Below are positions 44,501 to 59,500 of a DNA stretch of 64,000 nt, one piece after another. The notes beneath the pieces are model-generated. The model was not told where the DNA came from. It saw nothing but the letters and a program-made list of their open reading frames with translations, and made no database searches. The position numbers and the translations under genes were made by a program. Source of the stretch: Corallium rubrum (Eukaryota > Cnidaria > Anthozoa > Scleralcyonacea > Coralliidae); assembly GCA_964035015.1 (NCBI GenBank), contig OZ036003.1, positions 2,662,531-2,726,530 of the forward strand. The letters run 5' to 3'. Each line of letters starts with the position of its first letter. Within the stretch, counting starts at the first letter, position 1.

Positions 44501-47500
44501 TTATATCAGCATGAATGGTCAAATATTTTAATGATTTGCGCAAGTGCAGGGTATACATTATCCTTCATGATAGGTCTGCAATAAAGTTATCGACAGATTT
44601 TAATTTTACGTGTAGGTTTTGTGTCAGAATTATAAACTCATCATGGAAATACAGAGGGCGTGCGCAGCTTTTAAACCGACAATAATTTTGAACCTGATTT
44701 CCGCGTAGTGACAGTTAACATTAGGACGTCATGGTGACGTCATGTAATTAACCTTGAATTAAAGTTTATCGTTTGTTGTTAGCGATCAATATATGTGTTA
44801 AATGTATGTGAGATCACTTTGCGCAGTCGTGGGTAAAATATGCCGTTTCTCTGCAACGAAAAATGTACGGAGAATTATTAACGTAAATTCAGACAATCAT
44901 TGACAAAATTAGTTGAAACGACTTGAGTGAATCATGCCATGTTAATTGCTAGGCCTCTTTTTTGCATGAATTGCTATCCCCCCGTCCCCCCTTTTCAATG
45001 TTGATACTCTGAACATTTAAATGTAATGGCAGGTGACTGAGTGCAAATTGCAAACGTTTTGAGGTCCACAACATTGAAGTGGGGGGAGGGGGAACATGAA
45101 ACCATTTCATGTTAGCTTTGTTTCAAGAATTATGTCAATGATTGTCTGAGAACAAATTGGACGCAAACGCAACAGATTTAATTCATAAAAATCCATTTTC
45201 TCTGATGGATTGACCATTAATGTTTTAAAATATGCTAAAGAAGAATATGTGGTTAGTTTATATGCATATTATATTGTCGAACGGGATTACAATAATTTTT
45301 TTGTAAGCATTTGAAGTTAAAGTTTTATGCGATGAGCAAGCGATTAATTACAGTAGAGCCATTTAAAAGAAGTTGCGTATGCCACGGCTCACAGGCATAA
45401 TGACCTATGTGACAAAACAAGTCGAAGAAGCCACTCTAGTTAAGAAATTACCAAGTCATTTAGAAAAAGATTAGTAGTTTGATAAAGGAACTCTCGTCCT
45501 ATTGAATTTCTATAGAACCGTGGCGAAGTCGAGTGGCTCATGTGCCGCTGGTTGCTCAGTTACTTTGAATGATCATTTTTCGCGAAAGAACATAGTGGAA
45601 TTAGTGTGGCAGCATAACAGGAATTATTCGTAAATAAAATTTAAGCGTCAGGAATAACATGGAATTTAGGCGGTTTCTGCAGTCGGTCGTATACGATTAC
45701 GTTCAACCGGAGAAATGAGCCCGACATGTCTTGTTTTTTGAACAAATCTCCCAGGGGGTCTATCGCAACATGGCGCCTTGCTGCTTAGCATTCGCTATAT
45801 TGGACAAATAAATAGTGTTATAGAATTATTTCGAGTGAAATGAACTGTTTATAGTAATTTCTTAGCTACATCGTTTTATATCAATTCAGTTTACCATATC
45901 AATTCTGTATTTTGCCACACTTTACCACACTTTACCACACTTTACCATGCTTATGTTAATAAATTAGATTATGATTCTTTTATATATGCAGATTGTGGTA
46001 AAGTGTGGTAAAGTGTACTAAATTTTAGTGTAAGTATATGGTAAAGTGTGATCAAATGCAACAATTATGTCCACTTAATGCTTAAATAGAGCTAAAGTTT
46101 AAAAACATCTTTGTGTAACGAATATTTCAGTTGAAATTGCACTGAATATTATGCGAAGTTTGTGGTAAAGTGTGGTAAGCTGAGCTTAATTTTAGCGGTC
46201 TCGTACACAGCAAAGTGCAATGATATCTTAGAAGTATATATGTGTTGTCAACTGTTTGTCAACTATTTGTAATGATAAAAGTATAAGGAGAAAGGTTTGG
46301 GTATCGATTATTTTTGTTGAAATCGAGCTGAACTCCTCGATTCATTGTTTATTTATGTTCCTTGACATATGAGCTCTTTTATAACACGGGTGCCAGTTGT
46401 AACTTGAGATGAATTCGAAGCCTTGGGTAATTATTCTATTGACAAGTTTTTAATGAATGCAACTGGTGAAAGAATTTTTTCCCCCTTGCTACAAACAATT
46501 TGTTCTGTTCTTTTGGGCATTCACTTAAGACAATTTCTTCCCGACTTTTCTCTTTATATCAGCATGAATGGTCAAATATTTTAATGATTTGCGCAAGTGC
46601 AGGGTATACATTATCCTTCATGATAGGTCTGCAATAAAGTTATCGACAGATTTTAATTTTACGTGTAGGTTTTGTGTCAGAATTATAAACTCATCATGGA
46701 AATACAGAGGGCGTGCGCAGCTTTTAAACCGACAATAATTTTGAACCTGATTTCCGCGTAGTGACAGTTAACATTAGGACGTCATGGTGACGTCATGTAA
46801 TTAACCTTGAATTAAAGTTTATCGTTTGTTGTTAGCGATCAATATATGTGTTAAATGTATGTGAGATCACTTTGCGCAGTCGTGGGTAAAATATGCCGTT
46901 TCTCTGCAACGAAAAATGTACGGAGAATTATTAACGTAAATTCAGACAATCATTGACAAAATTAGTTGAAACGACTTGAGTGAATCATGCCATGTTAATT
47001 GCTAGGCCTCTTTTTTGCATGAATTGCTATCCCCCCGTCCCCCCTTTTCAATGTTGATACTCTGAACATTTAAATGTAATGGCAGGTGACTGAGTGCAAA
47101 TTGCAAACGTTTTGAGGTCCACAACATTGAAGTGGGGGGAGGGGGAACATGAAACCATTTCATGTTAGCTTTGTTTCAAGAATTATGTCAATGATTGTCT
47201 GAGAACAAATTGGACGCAAACGCAACAGATTTAATTCATAAAAATCCATTTTCTCTGATGGATTGACCATTAATGTTTTAAAATATGCTAAAGAAGAATA
47301 TGTGGTTAGTTTATATGCATATTATATTGTCGAACGGGATTACAATAATTTTTTTGTAAGCATTTGAAGTTAAAGTTTTATGCGATGAGCAAGCGATTAA
47401 TTACAGTAGAGCCATTTAAAAGAAGTTGCGTATGCCACGGCTCACAGGCATAATGACCTATGTGACAAAACAAGTCGAAGAAGCCACTCTAGTTAAGAAA

Positions 47501-50500
47501 TTACCAAGTCATTTAGAAAAAGATTAGTAGTTTGATAAAGGAACTCTCGTCCTATTGAATTTCTATAGAACCGTGGCGAAGTCGAGTGGCTCATGTGCCG
47601 CTGGTTGCTCAGTTACTTTGAATGATCATTTTTCGCGAAAGAACATAGTGGAATTAGTGTGGCAGCATAACAGGAATTATTCGTAAATAAAATTTAAGCG
47701 TCAGGAATAACATGGAATTTAGGCGGTTTCTGCAGTCGGTCGTATACGATTACGTTCAACCGGAGAAATGAGCCCGACATGTCTTGTTTTTTGAACAAAT
47801 CTCCCAGGGGGTCTATCGCAACATGGCGCCTTGCTGCTTAGCATTCGCTATATTGGACAAATAAATAGTGTTATAGAATTATTTCGAGTGAAATGAACTG
47901 TTTATAGTAATTTCTTAGCTACATCGTTTTATATCAATTCAGTTTACCATATCAATTCTGTATTTTGCCACACTTTACCACACTTTACCACACTTTACCA
48001 TGCTTATGTTAATAAATTAGATTATGATTCTTTTATATATGCAGATTGTGGTAAAGTGTGGTAAAGTGTACTAAATTTTAGTGTAAGTATATGGTAAAGT
48101 GTGATCAAATGCAACAATTATGTCCACTTAATGCTTAAATAGAGCTAAAGTTTAAAAACATCTTTGTGTAACGAATATTTCAGTTGAAATTGCACTGAAT
48201 ATTATGCGAAGTTTGTGGTAAAGTGTGGTAAGCTGAGCTTAATTTTAGCGGTCTCGTACACAGCAAAGTGCAATGATATCTTAGAAGTATATATGTGTTG
48301 TCAACTGTTTGTCAACTATTTGTAATGATAAAAGTATAAGGAGAAAGGTTTGGGTATCGATTATTTTTGTTGAAATCGAGCTGAACTCCTCGATTCATTG
48401 TTTATTTATGTTCCTTGACATATGAGCTCTTTTATAACACGGGTGCCAGTTGTAACTTGAGATGAATTCGAAGCCTTGGGTAATTATTCTATTGACAAGT
48501 TTTTAATGAATGCAACTGGTGAAAGAATTTTTTCCCCCTTGCTACAAACAATTTGTTCTGTTCTTTTGGGCATTCACTTAAGACAATTTCTTCCCGACTT
48601 TTCTCTTTATATCAGCATGAATGGTCAAATATTTTAATGATTTGCGCAAGTGCAGGGTATACATTATCCTTCATGATAGGTCTGCAATAAAGTTATCGAC
48701 AGATTTTAATTTTACGTGTAGGTTTTGTGTCAGAATTATAAACTCATCATGGAAATACAGAGGGCGTGCGCAGCTTTTAAACCGACAATAATTTTGAACC
48801 TGATTTCCGCGTAGTGACAGTTAACATTAGGACGTCATGGTGACGTCATGTAATTAACCTTGAATTAAAGTTTATCGTTTGTTGTTAGCGATCAATATAT
48901 GTGTTAAATGTATGTGAGATCACTTTGCGCAGTCGTGGGTAAAATATGCCGTTTCTCTGCAACGAAAAATGTACGGAGAATTATTAACGTAAATTCAGAC
49001 AATCATTGACAAAATTAGTTGAAACGACTTGAGTGAATCATGCCATGTTAATTGCTAGGCCTCTTTTTTGCATGAATTGCTATCCCCCCGTCCCCCCTTT
49101 TCAATGTTGATACTCTGAACATTTAAATGTAATGGCAGGTGACTGAGTGCAAATTGCAAACGTTTTGAGGTCCACAACATTGAAGTGGGGGGAGGGGGAA
49201 CATGAAACCATTTCATGTTAGCTTTGTTTCAAGAATTATGTCAATGATTGTCTGAGAACAAATTGGACGCAAACGCAACAGATTTAATTCATAAAAATCC
49301 ATTTTCTCTGATGGATTGACCATTAATGTTTTAAAATATGCTAAAGAAGAATATGTGGTTAGTTTATATGCATATTATATTGTCGAACGGGATTACAATA
49401 ATTTTTTTGTAAGCATTTGAAGTTAAAGTTTTATGCGATGAGCAAGCGATTAATTACAGTAGAGCCATTTAAAAGAAGTTGCGTATGCCACGGCTCACAG
49501 GCATAATGACCTATGTGACAAAACAAGTCGAAGAAGCCACTCTAGTTAAGAAATTACCAAGTCATTTAGAAAAAGATTAGTAGTTTGATAAAGGAACTCT
49601 CGTCCTATTGAATTTCTATAGAACCGTGGCGAAGTCGAGTGGCTCATGTGCCGCTGGTTGCTCAGTTACTTTGAATGATCATTTTTCGCGAAAGAACATA
49701 GTGGAATTAGTGTGGCAGCATAACAGGAATTATTCGTAAATAAAATTTAAGCGTCAGGAATAACATGGAATTTAGGCGGTTTCTGCAGTCGGTCGTATAC
49801 GATTACGTTCAACCGGAGAAATGAGCCCGACATGTCTTGTTTTTTGAACAAATCTCCCAGGGGGTCTATCGCAACATGGCGCCTTGCTGCTTAGCATTCG
49901 CTATATTGGACAAATAAATAGTGTTATAGAATTATTTCGAGTGAAATGAACTGTTTATAGTAATTTCTTAGCTACATCGTTTTATATCAATTCAGTTTAC
50001 CATATCAATTCTGTATTTTGCCACACTTTACCACACTTTACCACACTTTACCATGCTTATGTTAATAAATTAGATTATGATTCTTTTATATATGCAGATT
50101 GTGGTAAAGTGTGGTAAAGTGTACTAAATTTTAGTGTAAGTATATGGTAAAGTGTGATCAAATGCAACAATTATGTCCACTTAATGCTTAAATAGAGCTA
50201 AAGTTTAAAAACATCTTTGTGTAACGAATATTTCAGTTGAAATTGCACTGAATATTATGCGAAGTTTGTGGTAAAGTGTGGTAAGCTGAGCTTAATTTTA
50301 GCGGTCTCGTACACAGCAAAGTGCAATGATATCTTAGAAGTATATATGTGTTGTCAACTGTTTGTCAACTATTTGTAATGATAAAAGTATAAGGAGAAAG
50401 GTTTGGGTATCGATTATTTTTGTTGAAATCGAGCTGAACTCCTCGATTCATTGTTTATTTATGTTCCTTGACATATGAGCTCTTTTATAACACGGGTGCC

Positions 50501-53500
50501 AGTTGTAACTTGAGATGAATTCGAAGCCTTGGGTAATTATTCTATTGACAAGTTTTTAATGAATGCAACTGGTGAAAGAATTTTTTCCCCCTTGCTACAA
50601 ACAATTTGTTCTGTTCTTTTGGGCATTCACTTAAGACAATTTCTTCCCGACTTTTCTCTTTATATCAGCATGAATGGTCAAATATTTTAATGATTTGCGC
50701 AAGTGCAGGGTATACATTATCCTTCATGATAGGTCTGCAATAAAGTTATCGACAGATTTTAATTTTACGTGTAGGTTTTGTGTCAGAATTATAAACTCAT
50801 CATGGAAATACAGAGGGCGTGCGCAGCTTTTAAACCGACAATAATTTTGAACCTGATTTCCGCGTAGTGACAGTTAACATTAGGACGTCATGGTGACGTC
50901 ATGTAATTAACCTTGAATTAAAGTTTATCGTTTGTTGTTAGCGATCAATATATGTGTTAAATGTATGTGAGATCACTTTGCGCAGTCGTGGGTAAAATAT
51001 GCCGTTTCTCTGCAACGAAAAATGTACGGAGAATTATTAACGTAAATTCAGACAATCATTGACAAAATTAGTTGAAACGACTTGAGTGAATCATGCCATG
51101 TTAATTGCTAGGCCTCTTTTTTGCATGAATTGCTATCCCCCCGTCCCCCCTTTTCAATGTTGATACTCTGAACATTTAAATGTAATGGCAGGTGACTGAG
51201 TGCAAATTGCAAACGTTTTGAGGTCCACAACATTGAAGTGGGGGGAGGGGGAACATGAAACCATTTCATGTTAGCTTTGTTTCAAGAATTATGTCAATGA
51301 TTGTCTGAGAACAAATTGGACGCAAACGCAACAGATTTAATTCATAAAAATCCATTTTCTCTGATGGATTGACCATTAATGTTTTAAAATATGCTAAAGA
51401 AGAATATGTGGTTAGTTTATATGCATATTATATTGTCGAACGGGATTACAATAATTTTTTTGTAAGCATTTGAAGTTAAAGTTTTATGCGATGAGCAAGC
51501 GATTAATTACAGTAGAGCCATTTAAAAGAAGTTGCGTATGCCACGGCTCACAGGCATAATGACCTATGTGACAAAACAAGTCGAAGAAGCCACTCTAGTT
51601 AAGAAATTACCAAGTCATTTAGAAAAAGATTAGTAGTTTGATAAAGGAACTCTCGTCCTATTGAATTTCTATAGAACCGTGGCGAAGTCGAGTGGCTCAT
51701 GTGCCGCTGGTTGCTCAGTTACTTTGAATGATCATTTTTCGCGAAAGAACATAGTGGAATTAGTGTGGCAGCATAACAGGAATTATTCGTAAATAAAATT
51801 TAAGCGTCAGGAATAACATGGAATTTAGGCGGTTTCTGCAGTCGGTCGTATACGATTACGTTCAACCGGAGAAATGAGCCCGACATGTCTTGTTTTTTGA
51901 ACAAATCTCCCAGGGGGTCTATCGCAACATGGCGCCTTGCTGCTTAGCATTCGCTATATTGGACAAATAAATAGTGTTATAGAATTATTTCGAGTGAAAT
52001 GAACTGTTTATAGTAATTTCTTAGCTACATCGTTTTATATCAATTCAGTTTACCATATCAATTCTGTATTTTGCCACACTTTACCACACTTTACCACACT
52101 TTACCATGCTTATGTTAATAAATTAGATTATGATTCTTTTATATATGCAGATTGTGGTAAAGTGTGGTAAAGTGTACTAAATTTTAGTGTAAGTATATGG
52201 TAAAGTGTGATCAAATGCAACAATTATGTCCACTTAATGCTTAAATAGAGCTAAAGTTTAAAAACATCTTTGTGTAACGAATATTTCAGTTGAAATTGCA
52301 CTGAATATTATGCGAAGTTTGTGGTAAAGTGTGGTAAGCTGAGCTTAATTTTAGCGGTCTCGTACACAGCAAAGTGCAATGATATCTTAGAAGTATATAT
52401 GTGTTGTCAACTGTTTGTCAACTATTTGTAATGATAAAAGTATAAGGAGAAAGGTTTGGGTATCGATTATTTTTGTTGAAATCGAGCTGAACTCCTCGAT
52501 TCATTGTTTATTTATGTTCCTTGACATATGAGCTCTTTTATAACACGGGTGCCAGTTGTAACTTGAGATGAATTCGAAGCCTTGGGTAATTATTCTATTG
52601 ACAAGTTTTTAATGAATGCAACTGGTGAAAGAATTTTTTCCCCCTTGCTACAAACAATTTGTTCTGTTCTTTTGGGCATTCACTTAAGACAATTTCTTCC
52701 CGACTTTTCTCTTTATATCAGCATGAATGGTCAAATATTTTAATGATTTGCGCAAGTGCAGGGTATACATTATCCTTCATGATAGGTCTGCAATAAAGTT
52801 ATCGACAGATTTTAATTTTACGTGTAGGTTTTGTGTCAGAATTATAAACTCATCATGGAAATACAGAGGGCGTGCGCAGCTTTTAAACCGACAATAATTT
52901 TGAACCTGATTTCCGCGTAGTGACAGTTAACATTAGGACGTCATGGTGACGTCATGTAATTAACCTTGAATTAAAGTTTATCGTTTGTTGTTAGCGATCA
53001 ATATATGTGTTAAATGTATGTGAGATCACTTTGCGCAGTCGTGGGTAAAATATGCCGTTTCTCTGCAACGAAAAATGTACGGAGAATTATTAACGTAAAT
53101 TCAGACAATCATTGACAAAATTAGTTGAAACGACTTGAGTGAATCATGCCATGTTAATTGCTAGGCCTCTTTTTTGCATGAATTGCTATCCCCCCGTCCC
53201 CCCTTTTCAATGTTGATACTCTGAACATTTAAATGTAATGGCAGGTGACTGAGTGCAAATTGCAAACGTTTTGAGGTCCACAACATTGAAGTGGGGGGAG
53301 GGGGAACATGAAACCATTTCATGTTAGCTTTGTTTCAAGAATTATGTCAATGATTGTCTGAGAACAAATTGGACGCAAACGCAACAGATTTAATTCATAA
53401 AAATCCATTTTCTCTGATGGATTGACCATTAATGTTTTAAAATATGCTAAAGAAGAATATGTGGTTAGTTTATATGCATATTATATTGTCGAACGGGATT

Positions 53501-56500
53501 ACAATAATTTTTTTGTAAGCATTTGAAGTTAAAGTTTTATGCGATGAGCAAGCGATTAATTACAGTAGAGCCATTTAAAAGAAGTTGCGTATGCCACGGC
53601 TCACAGGCATAATGACCTATGTGACAAAACAAGTCGAAGAAGCCACTCTAGTTAAGAAATTACCAAGTCATTTAGAAAAAGATTAGTAGTTTGATAAAGG
53701 AACTCTCGTCCTATTGAATTTCTATAGAACCGTGGCGAAGTCGAGTGGCTCATGTGCCGCTGGTTGCTCAGTTACTTTGAATGATCATTTTTCGCGAAAG
53801 AACATAGTGGAATTAGTGTGGCAGCATAACAGGAATTATTCGTAAATAAAATTTAAGCGTCAGGAATAACATGGAATTTAGGCGGTTTCTGCAGTCGGTC
53901 GTATACGATTACGTTCAACCGGAGAAATGAGCCCGACATGTCTTGTTTTTTGAACAAATCTCCCAGGGGGTCTATCGCAACATGGCGCCTTGCTGCTTAG
54001 CATTCGCTATATTGGACAAATAAATAGTGTTATAGAATTATTTCGAGTGAAATGAACTGTTTATAGTAATTTCTTAGCTACATCGTTTTATATCAATTCA
54101 GTTTACCATATCAATTCTGTATTTTGCCACACTTTACCACACTTTACCACACTTTACCATGCTTATGTTAATAAATTAGATTATGATTCTTTTATATATG
54201 CAGATTGTGGTAAAGTGTGGTAAAGTGTACTAAATTTTAGTGTAAGTATATGGTAAAGTGTGATCAAATGCAACAATTATGTCCACTTAATGCTTAAATA
54301 GAGCTAAAGTTTAAAAACATCTTTGTGTAACGAATATTTCAGTTGAAATTGCACTGAATATTATGCGAAGTTTGTGGTAAAGTGTGGTAAGCTGAGCTTA
54401 ATTTTAGCGGTCTCGTACACAGCAAAGTGCAATGATATCTTAGAAGTATATATGTGTTGTCAACTGTTTGTCAACTATTTGTAATGATAAAAGTATAAGG
54501 AGAAAGGTTTGGGTATCGATTATTTTTGTTGAAATCGAGCTGAACTCCTCGATTCATTGTTTATTTATGTTCCTTGACATATGAGCTCTTTTATAACACG
54601 GGTGCCAGTTGTAACTTGAGATGAATTCGAAGCCTTGGGTAATTATTCTATTGACAAGTTTTTAATGAATGCAACTGGTGAAAGAATTTTTTCCCCCTTG
54701 CTACAAACAATTTGTTCTGTTCTTTTGGGCATTCACTTAAGACAATTTCTTCCCGACTTTTCTCTTTATATCAGCATGAATGGTCAAATATTTTAATGAT
54801 TTGCGCAAGTGCAGGGTATACATTATCCTTCATGATAGGTCTGCAATAAAGTTATCGACAGATTTTAATTTTACGTGTAGGTTTTGTGTCAGAATTATAA
54901 ACTCATCATGGAAATACAGAGGGCGTGCGCAGCTTTTAAACCGACAATAATTTTGAACCTGATTTCCGCGTAGTGACAGTTAACATTAGGACGTCATGGT
55001 GACGTCATGTAATTAACCTTGAATTAAAGTTTATCGTTTGTTGTTAGCGATCAATATATGTGTTAAATGTATGTGAGATCACTTTGCGCAGTCGTGGGTA
55101 AAATATGCCGTTTCTCTGCAACGAAAAATGTACGGAGAATTATTAACGTAAATTCAGACAATCATTGACAAAATTAGTTGAAACGACTTGAGTGAATCAT
55201 GCCATGTTAATTGCTAGGCCTCTTTTTTGCATGAATTGCTATCCCCCCGTCCCCCCTTTTCAATGTTGATACTCTGAACATTTAAATGTAATGGCAGGTG
55301 ACTGAGTGCAAATTGCAAACGTTTTGAGGTCCACAACATTGAAGTGGGGGGAGGGGGAACATGAAACCATTTCATGTTAGCTTTGTTTCAAGAATTATGT
55401 CAATGATTGTCTGAGAACAAATTGGACGCAAACGCAACAGATTTAATTCATAAAAATCCATTTTCTCTGATGGATTGACCATTAATGTTTTAAAATATGC
55501 TAAAGAAGAATATGTGGTTAGTTTATATGCATATTATATTGTCGAACGGGATTACAATAATTTTTTTGTAAGCATTTGAAGTTAAAGTTTTATGCGATGA
55601 GCAAGCGATTAATTACAGTAGAGCCATTTAAAAGAAGTTGCGTATGCCACGGCTCACAGGCATAATGACCTATGTGACAAAACAAGTCGAAGAAGCCACT
55701 CTAGTTAAGAAATTACCAAGTCATTTAGAAAAAGATTAGTAGTTTGATAAAGGAACTCTCGTCCTATTGAATTTCTATAGAACCGTGGCGAAGTCGAGTG
55801 GCTCATGTGCCGCTGGTTGCTCAGTTACTTTGAATGATCATTTTTCGCGAAAGAACATAGTGGAATTAGTGTGGCAGCATAACAGGAATTATTCGTAAAT
55901 AAAATTTAAGCGTCAGGAATAACATGGAATTTAGGCGGTTTCTGCAGTCGGTCGTATACGATTACGTTCAACCGGAGAAATGAGCCCGACATGTCTTGTT
56001 TTTTGAACAAATCTCCCAGGGGGTCTATCGCAACATGGCGCCTTGCTGCTTAGCATTCGCTATATTGGACAAATAAATAGTGTTATAGAATTATTTCGAG
56101 TGAAATGAACTGTTTATAGTAATTTCTTAGCTACATCGTTTTATATCAATTCAGTTTACCATATCAATTCTGTATTTTGCCACACTTTACCACACTTTAC
56201 CACACTTTACCATGCTTATGTTAATAAATTAGATTATGATTCTTTTATATATGCAGATTGTGGTAAAGTGTGGTAAAGTGTACTAAATTTTAGTGTAAGT
56301 ATATGGTAAAGTGTGATCAAATGCAACAATTATGTCCACTTAATGCTTAAATAGAGCTAAAGTTTAAAAACATCTTTGTGTAACGAATATTTCAGTTGAA
56401 ATTGCACTGAATATTATGCGAAGTTTGTGGTAAAGTGTGGTAAGCTGAGCTTAATTTTAGCGGTCTCGTACACAGCAAAGTGCAATGATATCTTAGAAGT

Positions 56501-59500
56501 ATATATGTGTTGTCAACTGTTTGTCAACTATTTGTAATGATAAAAGTATAAGGAGAAAGGTTTGGGTATCGATTATTTTTGTTGAAATCGAGCTGAACTC
56601 CTCGATTCATTGTTTATTTATGTTCCTTGACATATGAGCTCTTTTATAACACGGGTGCCAGTTGTAACTTGAGATGAATTCGAAGCCTTGGGTAATTATT
56701 CTATTGACAAGTTTTTAATGAATGCAACTGGTGAAAGAATTTTTTCCCCCTTGCTACAAACAATTTGTTCTGTTCTTTTGGGCATTCACTTAAGACAATT
56801 TCTTCCCGACTTTTCTCTTTATATCAGCATGAATGGTCAAATATTTTAATGATTTGCGCAAGTGCAGGGTATACATTATCCTTCATGATAGGTCTGCAAT
56901 AAAGTTATCGACAGATTTTAATTTTACGTGTAGGTTTTGTGTCAGAATTATAAACTCATCATGGAAATACAGAGGGCGTGCGCAGCTTTTAAACCGACAA
57001 TAATTTTGAACCTGATTTCCGCGTAGTGACAGTTAACATTAGGACGTCATGGTGACGTCATGTAATTAACCTTGAATTAAAGTTTATCGTTTGTTGTTAG
57101 CGATCAATATATGTGTTAAATGTATGTGAGATCACTTTGCGCAGTCGTGGGTAAAATATGCCGTTTCTCTGCAACGAAAAATGTACGGAGAATTATTAAC
57201 GTAAATTCAGACAATCATTGACAAAATTAGTTGAAACGACTTGAGTGAATCATGCCATGTTAATTGCTAGGCCTCTTTTTTGCATGAATTGCTATCCCCC
57301 CGTCCCCCCTTTTCAATGTTGATACTCTGAACATTTAAATGTAATGGCAGGTGACTGAGTGCAAATTGCAAACGTTTTGAGGTCCACAACATTGAAGTGG
57401 GGGGAGGGGGAACATGAAACCATTTCATGTTAGCTTTGTTTCAAGAATTATGTCAATGATTGTCTGAGAACAAATTGGACGCAAACGCAACAGATTTAAT
57501 TCATAAAAATCCATTTTCTCTGATGGATTGACCATTAATGTTTTAAAATATGCTAAAGAAGAATATGTGGTTAGTTTATATGCATATTATATTGTCGAAC
57601 GGGATTACAATAATTTTTTTGTAAGCATTTGAAGTTAAAGTTTTATGCGATGAGCAAGCGATTAATTACAGTAGAGCCATTTAAAAGAAGTTGCGTATGC
57701 CACGGCTCACAGGCATAATGACCTATGTGACAAAACAAGTCGAAGAAGCCACTCTAGTTAAGAAATTACCAAGTCATTTAGAAAAAGATTAGTAGTTTGA
57801 TAAAGGAACTCTCGTCCTATTGAATTTCTATAGAACCGTGGCGAAGTCGAGTGGCTCATGTGCCGCTGGTTGCTCAGTTACTTTGAATGATCATTTTTCG
57901 CGAAAGAACATAGTGGAATTAGTGTGGCAGCATAACAGGAATTATTCGTAAATAAAATTTAAGCGTCAGGAATAACATGGAATTTAGGCGGTTTCTGCAG
58001 TCGGTCGTATACGATTACGTTCAACCGGAGAAATGAGCCCGACATGTCTTGTTTTTTGAACAAATCTCCCAGGGGGTCTATCGCAACATGGCGCCTTGCT
58101 GCTTAGCATTCGCTATATTGGACAAATAAATAGTGTTATAGAATTATTTCGAGTGAAATGAACTGTTTATAGTAATTTCTTAGCTACATCGTTTTATATC
58201 AATTCAGTTTACCATATCAATTCTGTATTTTGCCACACTTTACCACACTTTACCACACTTTACCATGCTTATGTTAATAAATTAGATTATGATTCTTTTA
58301 TATATGCAGATTGTGGTAAAGTGTGGTAAAGTGTACTAAATTTTAGTGTAAGTATATGGTAAAGTGTGATCAAATGCAACAATTATGTCCACTTAATGCT
58401 TAAATAGAGCTAAAGTTTAAAAACATCTTTGTGTAACGAATATTTCAGTTGAAATTGCACTGAATATTATGCGAAGTTTGTGGTAAAGTGTGGTAAGCTG
58501 AGCTTAATTTTAGCGGTCTCGTACACAGCAAAGTGCAATGATATCTTAGAAGTATATATGTGTTGTCAACTGTTTGTCAACTATTTGTAATGATAAAAGT
58601 ATAAGGAGAAAGGTTTGGGTATCGATTATTTTTGTTGAAATCGAGCTGAACTCCTCGATTCATTGTTTATTTATGTTCCTTGACATATGAGCTCTTTTAT
58701 AACACGGGTGCCAGTTGTAACTTGAGATGAATTCGAAGCCTTGGGTAATTATTCTATTGACAAGTTTTTAATGAATGCAACTGGTGAAAGAATTTTTTCC
58801 CCCTTGCTACAAACAATTTGTTCTGTTCTTTTGGGCATTCACTTAAGACAATTTCTTCCCGACTTTTCTCTTTATATCAGCATGAATGGTCAAATATTTT
58901 AATGATTTGCGCAAGTGCAGGGTATACATTATCCTTCATGATAGGTCTGCAATAAAGTTATCGACAGATTTTAATTTTACGTGTAGGTTTTGTGTCAGAA
59001 TTATAAACTCATCATGGAAATACAGAGGGCGTGCGCAGCTTTTAAACCGACAATAATTTTGAACCTGATTTCCGCGTAGTGACAGTTAACATTAGGACGT
59101 CATGGTGACGTCATGTAATTAACCTTGAATTAAAGTTTATCGTTTGTTGTTAGCGATCAATATATGTGTTAAATGTATGTGAGATCACTTTGCGCAGTCG
59201 TGGGTAAAATATGCCGTTTCTCTGCAACGAAAAATGTACGGAGAATTATTAACGTAAATTCAGACAATCATTGACAAAATTAGTTGAAACGACTTGAGTG
59301 AATCATGCCATGTTAATTGCTAGGCCTCTTTTTTGCATGAATTGCTATCCCCCCGTCCCCCCTTTTCAATGTTGATACTCTGAACATTTAAATGTAATGG
59401 CAGGTGACTGAGTGCAAATTGCAAACGTTTTGAGGTCCACAACATTGAAGTGGGGGGAGGGGGAACATGAAACCATTTCATGTTAGCTTTGTTTCAAGAA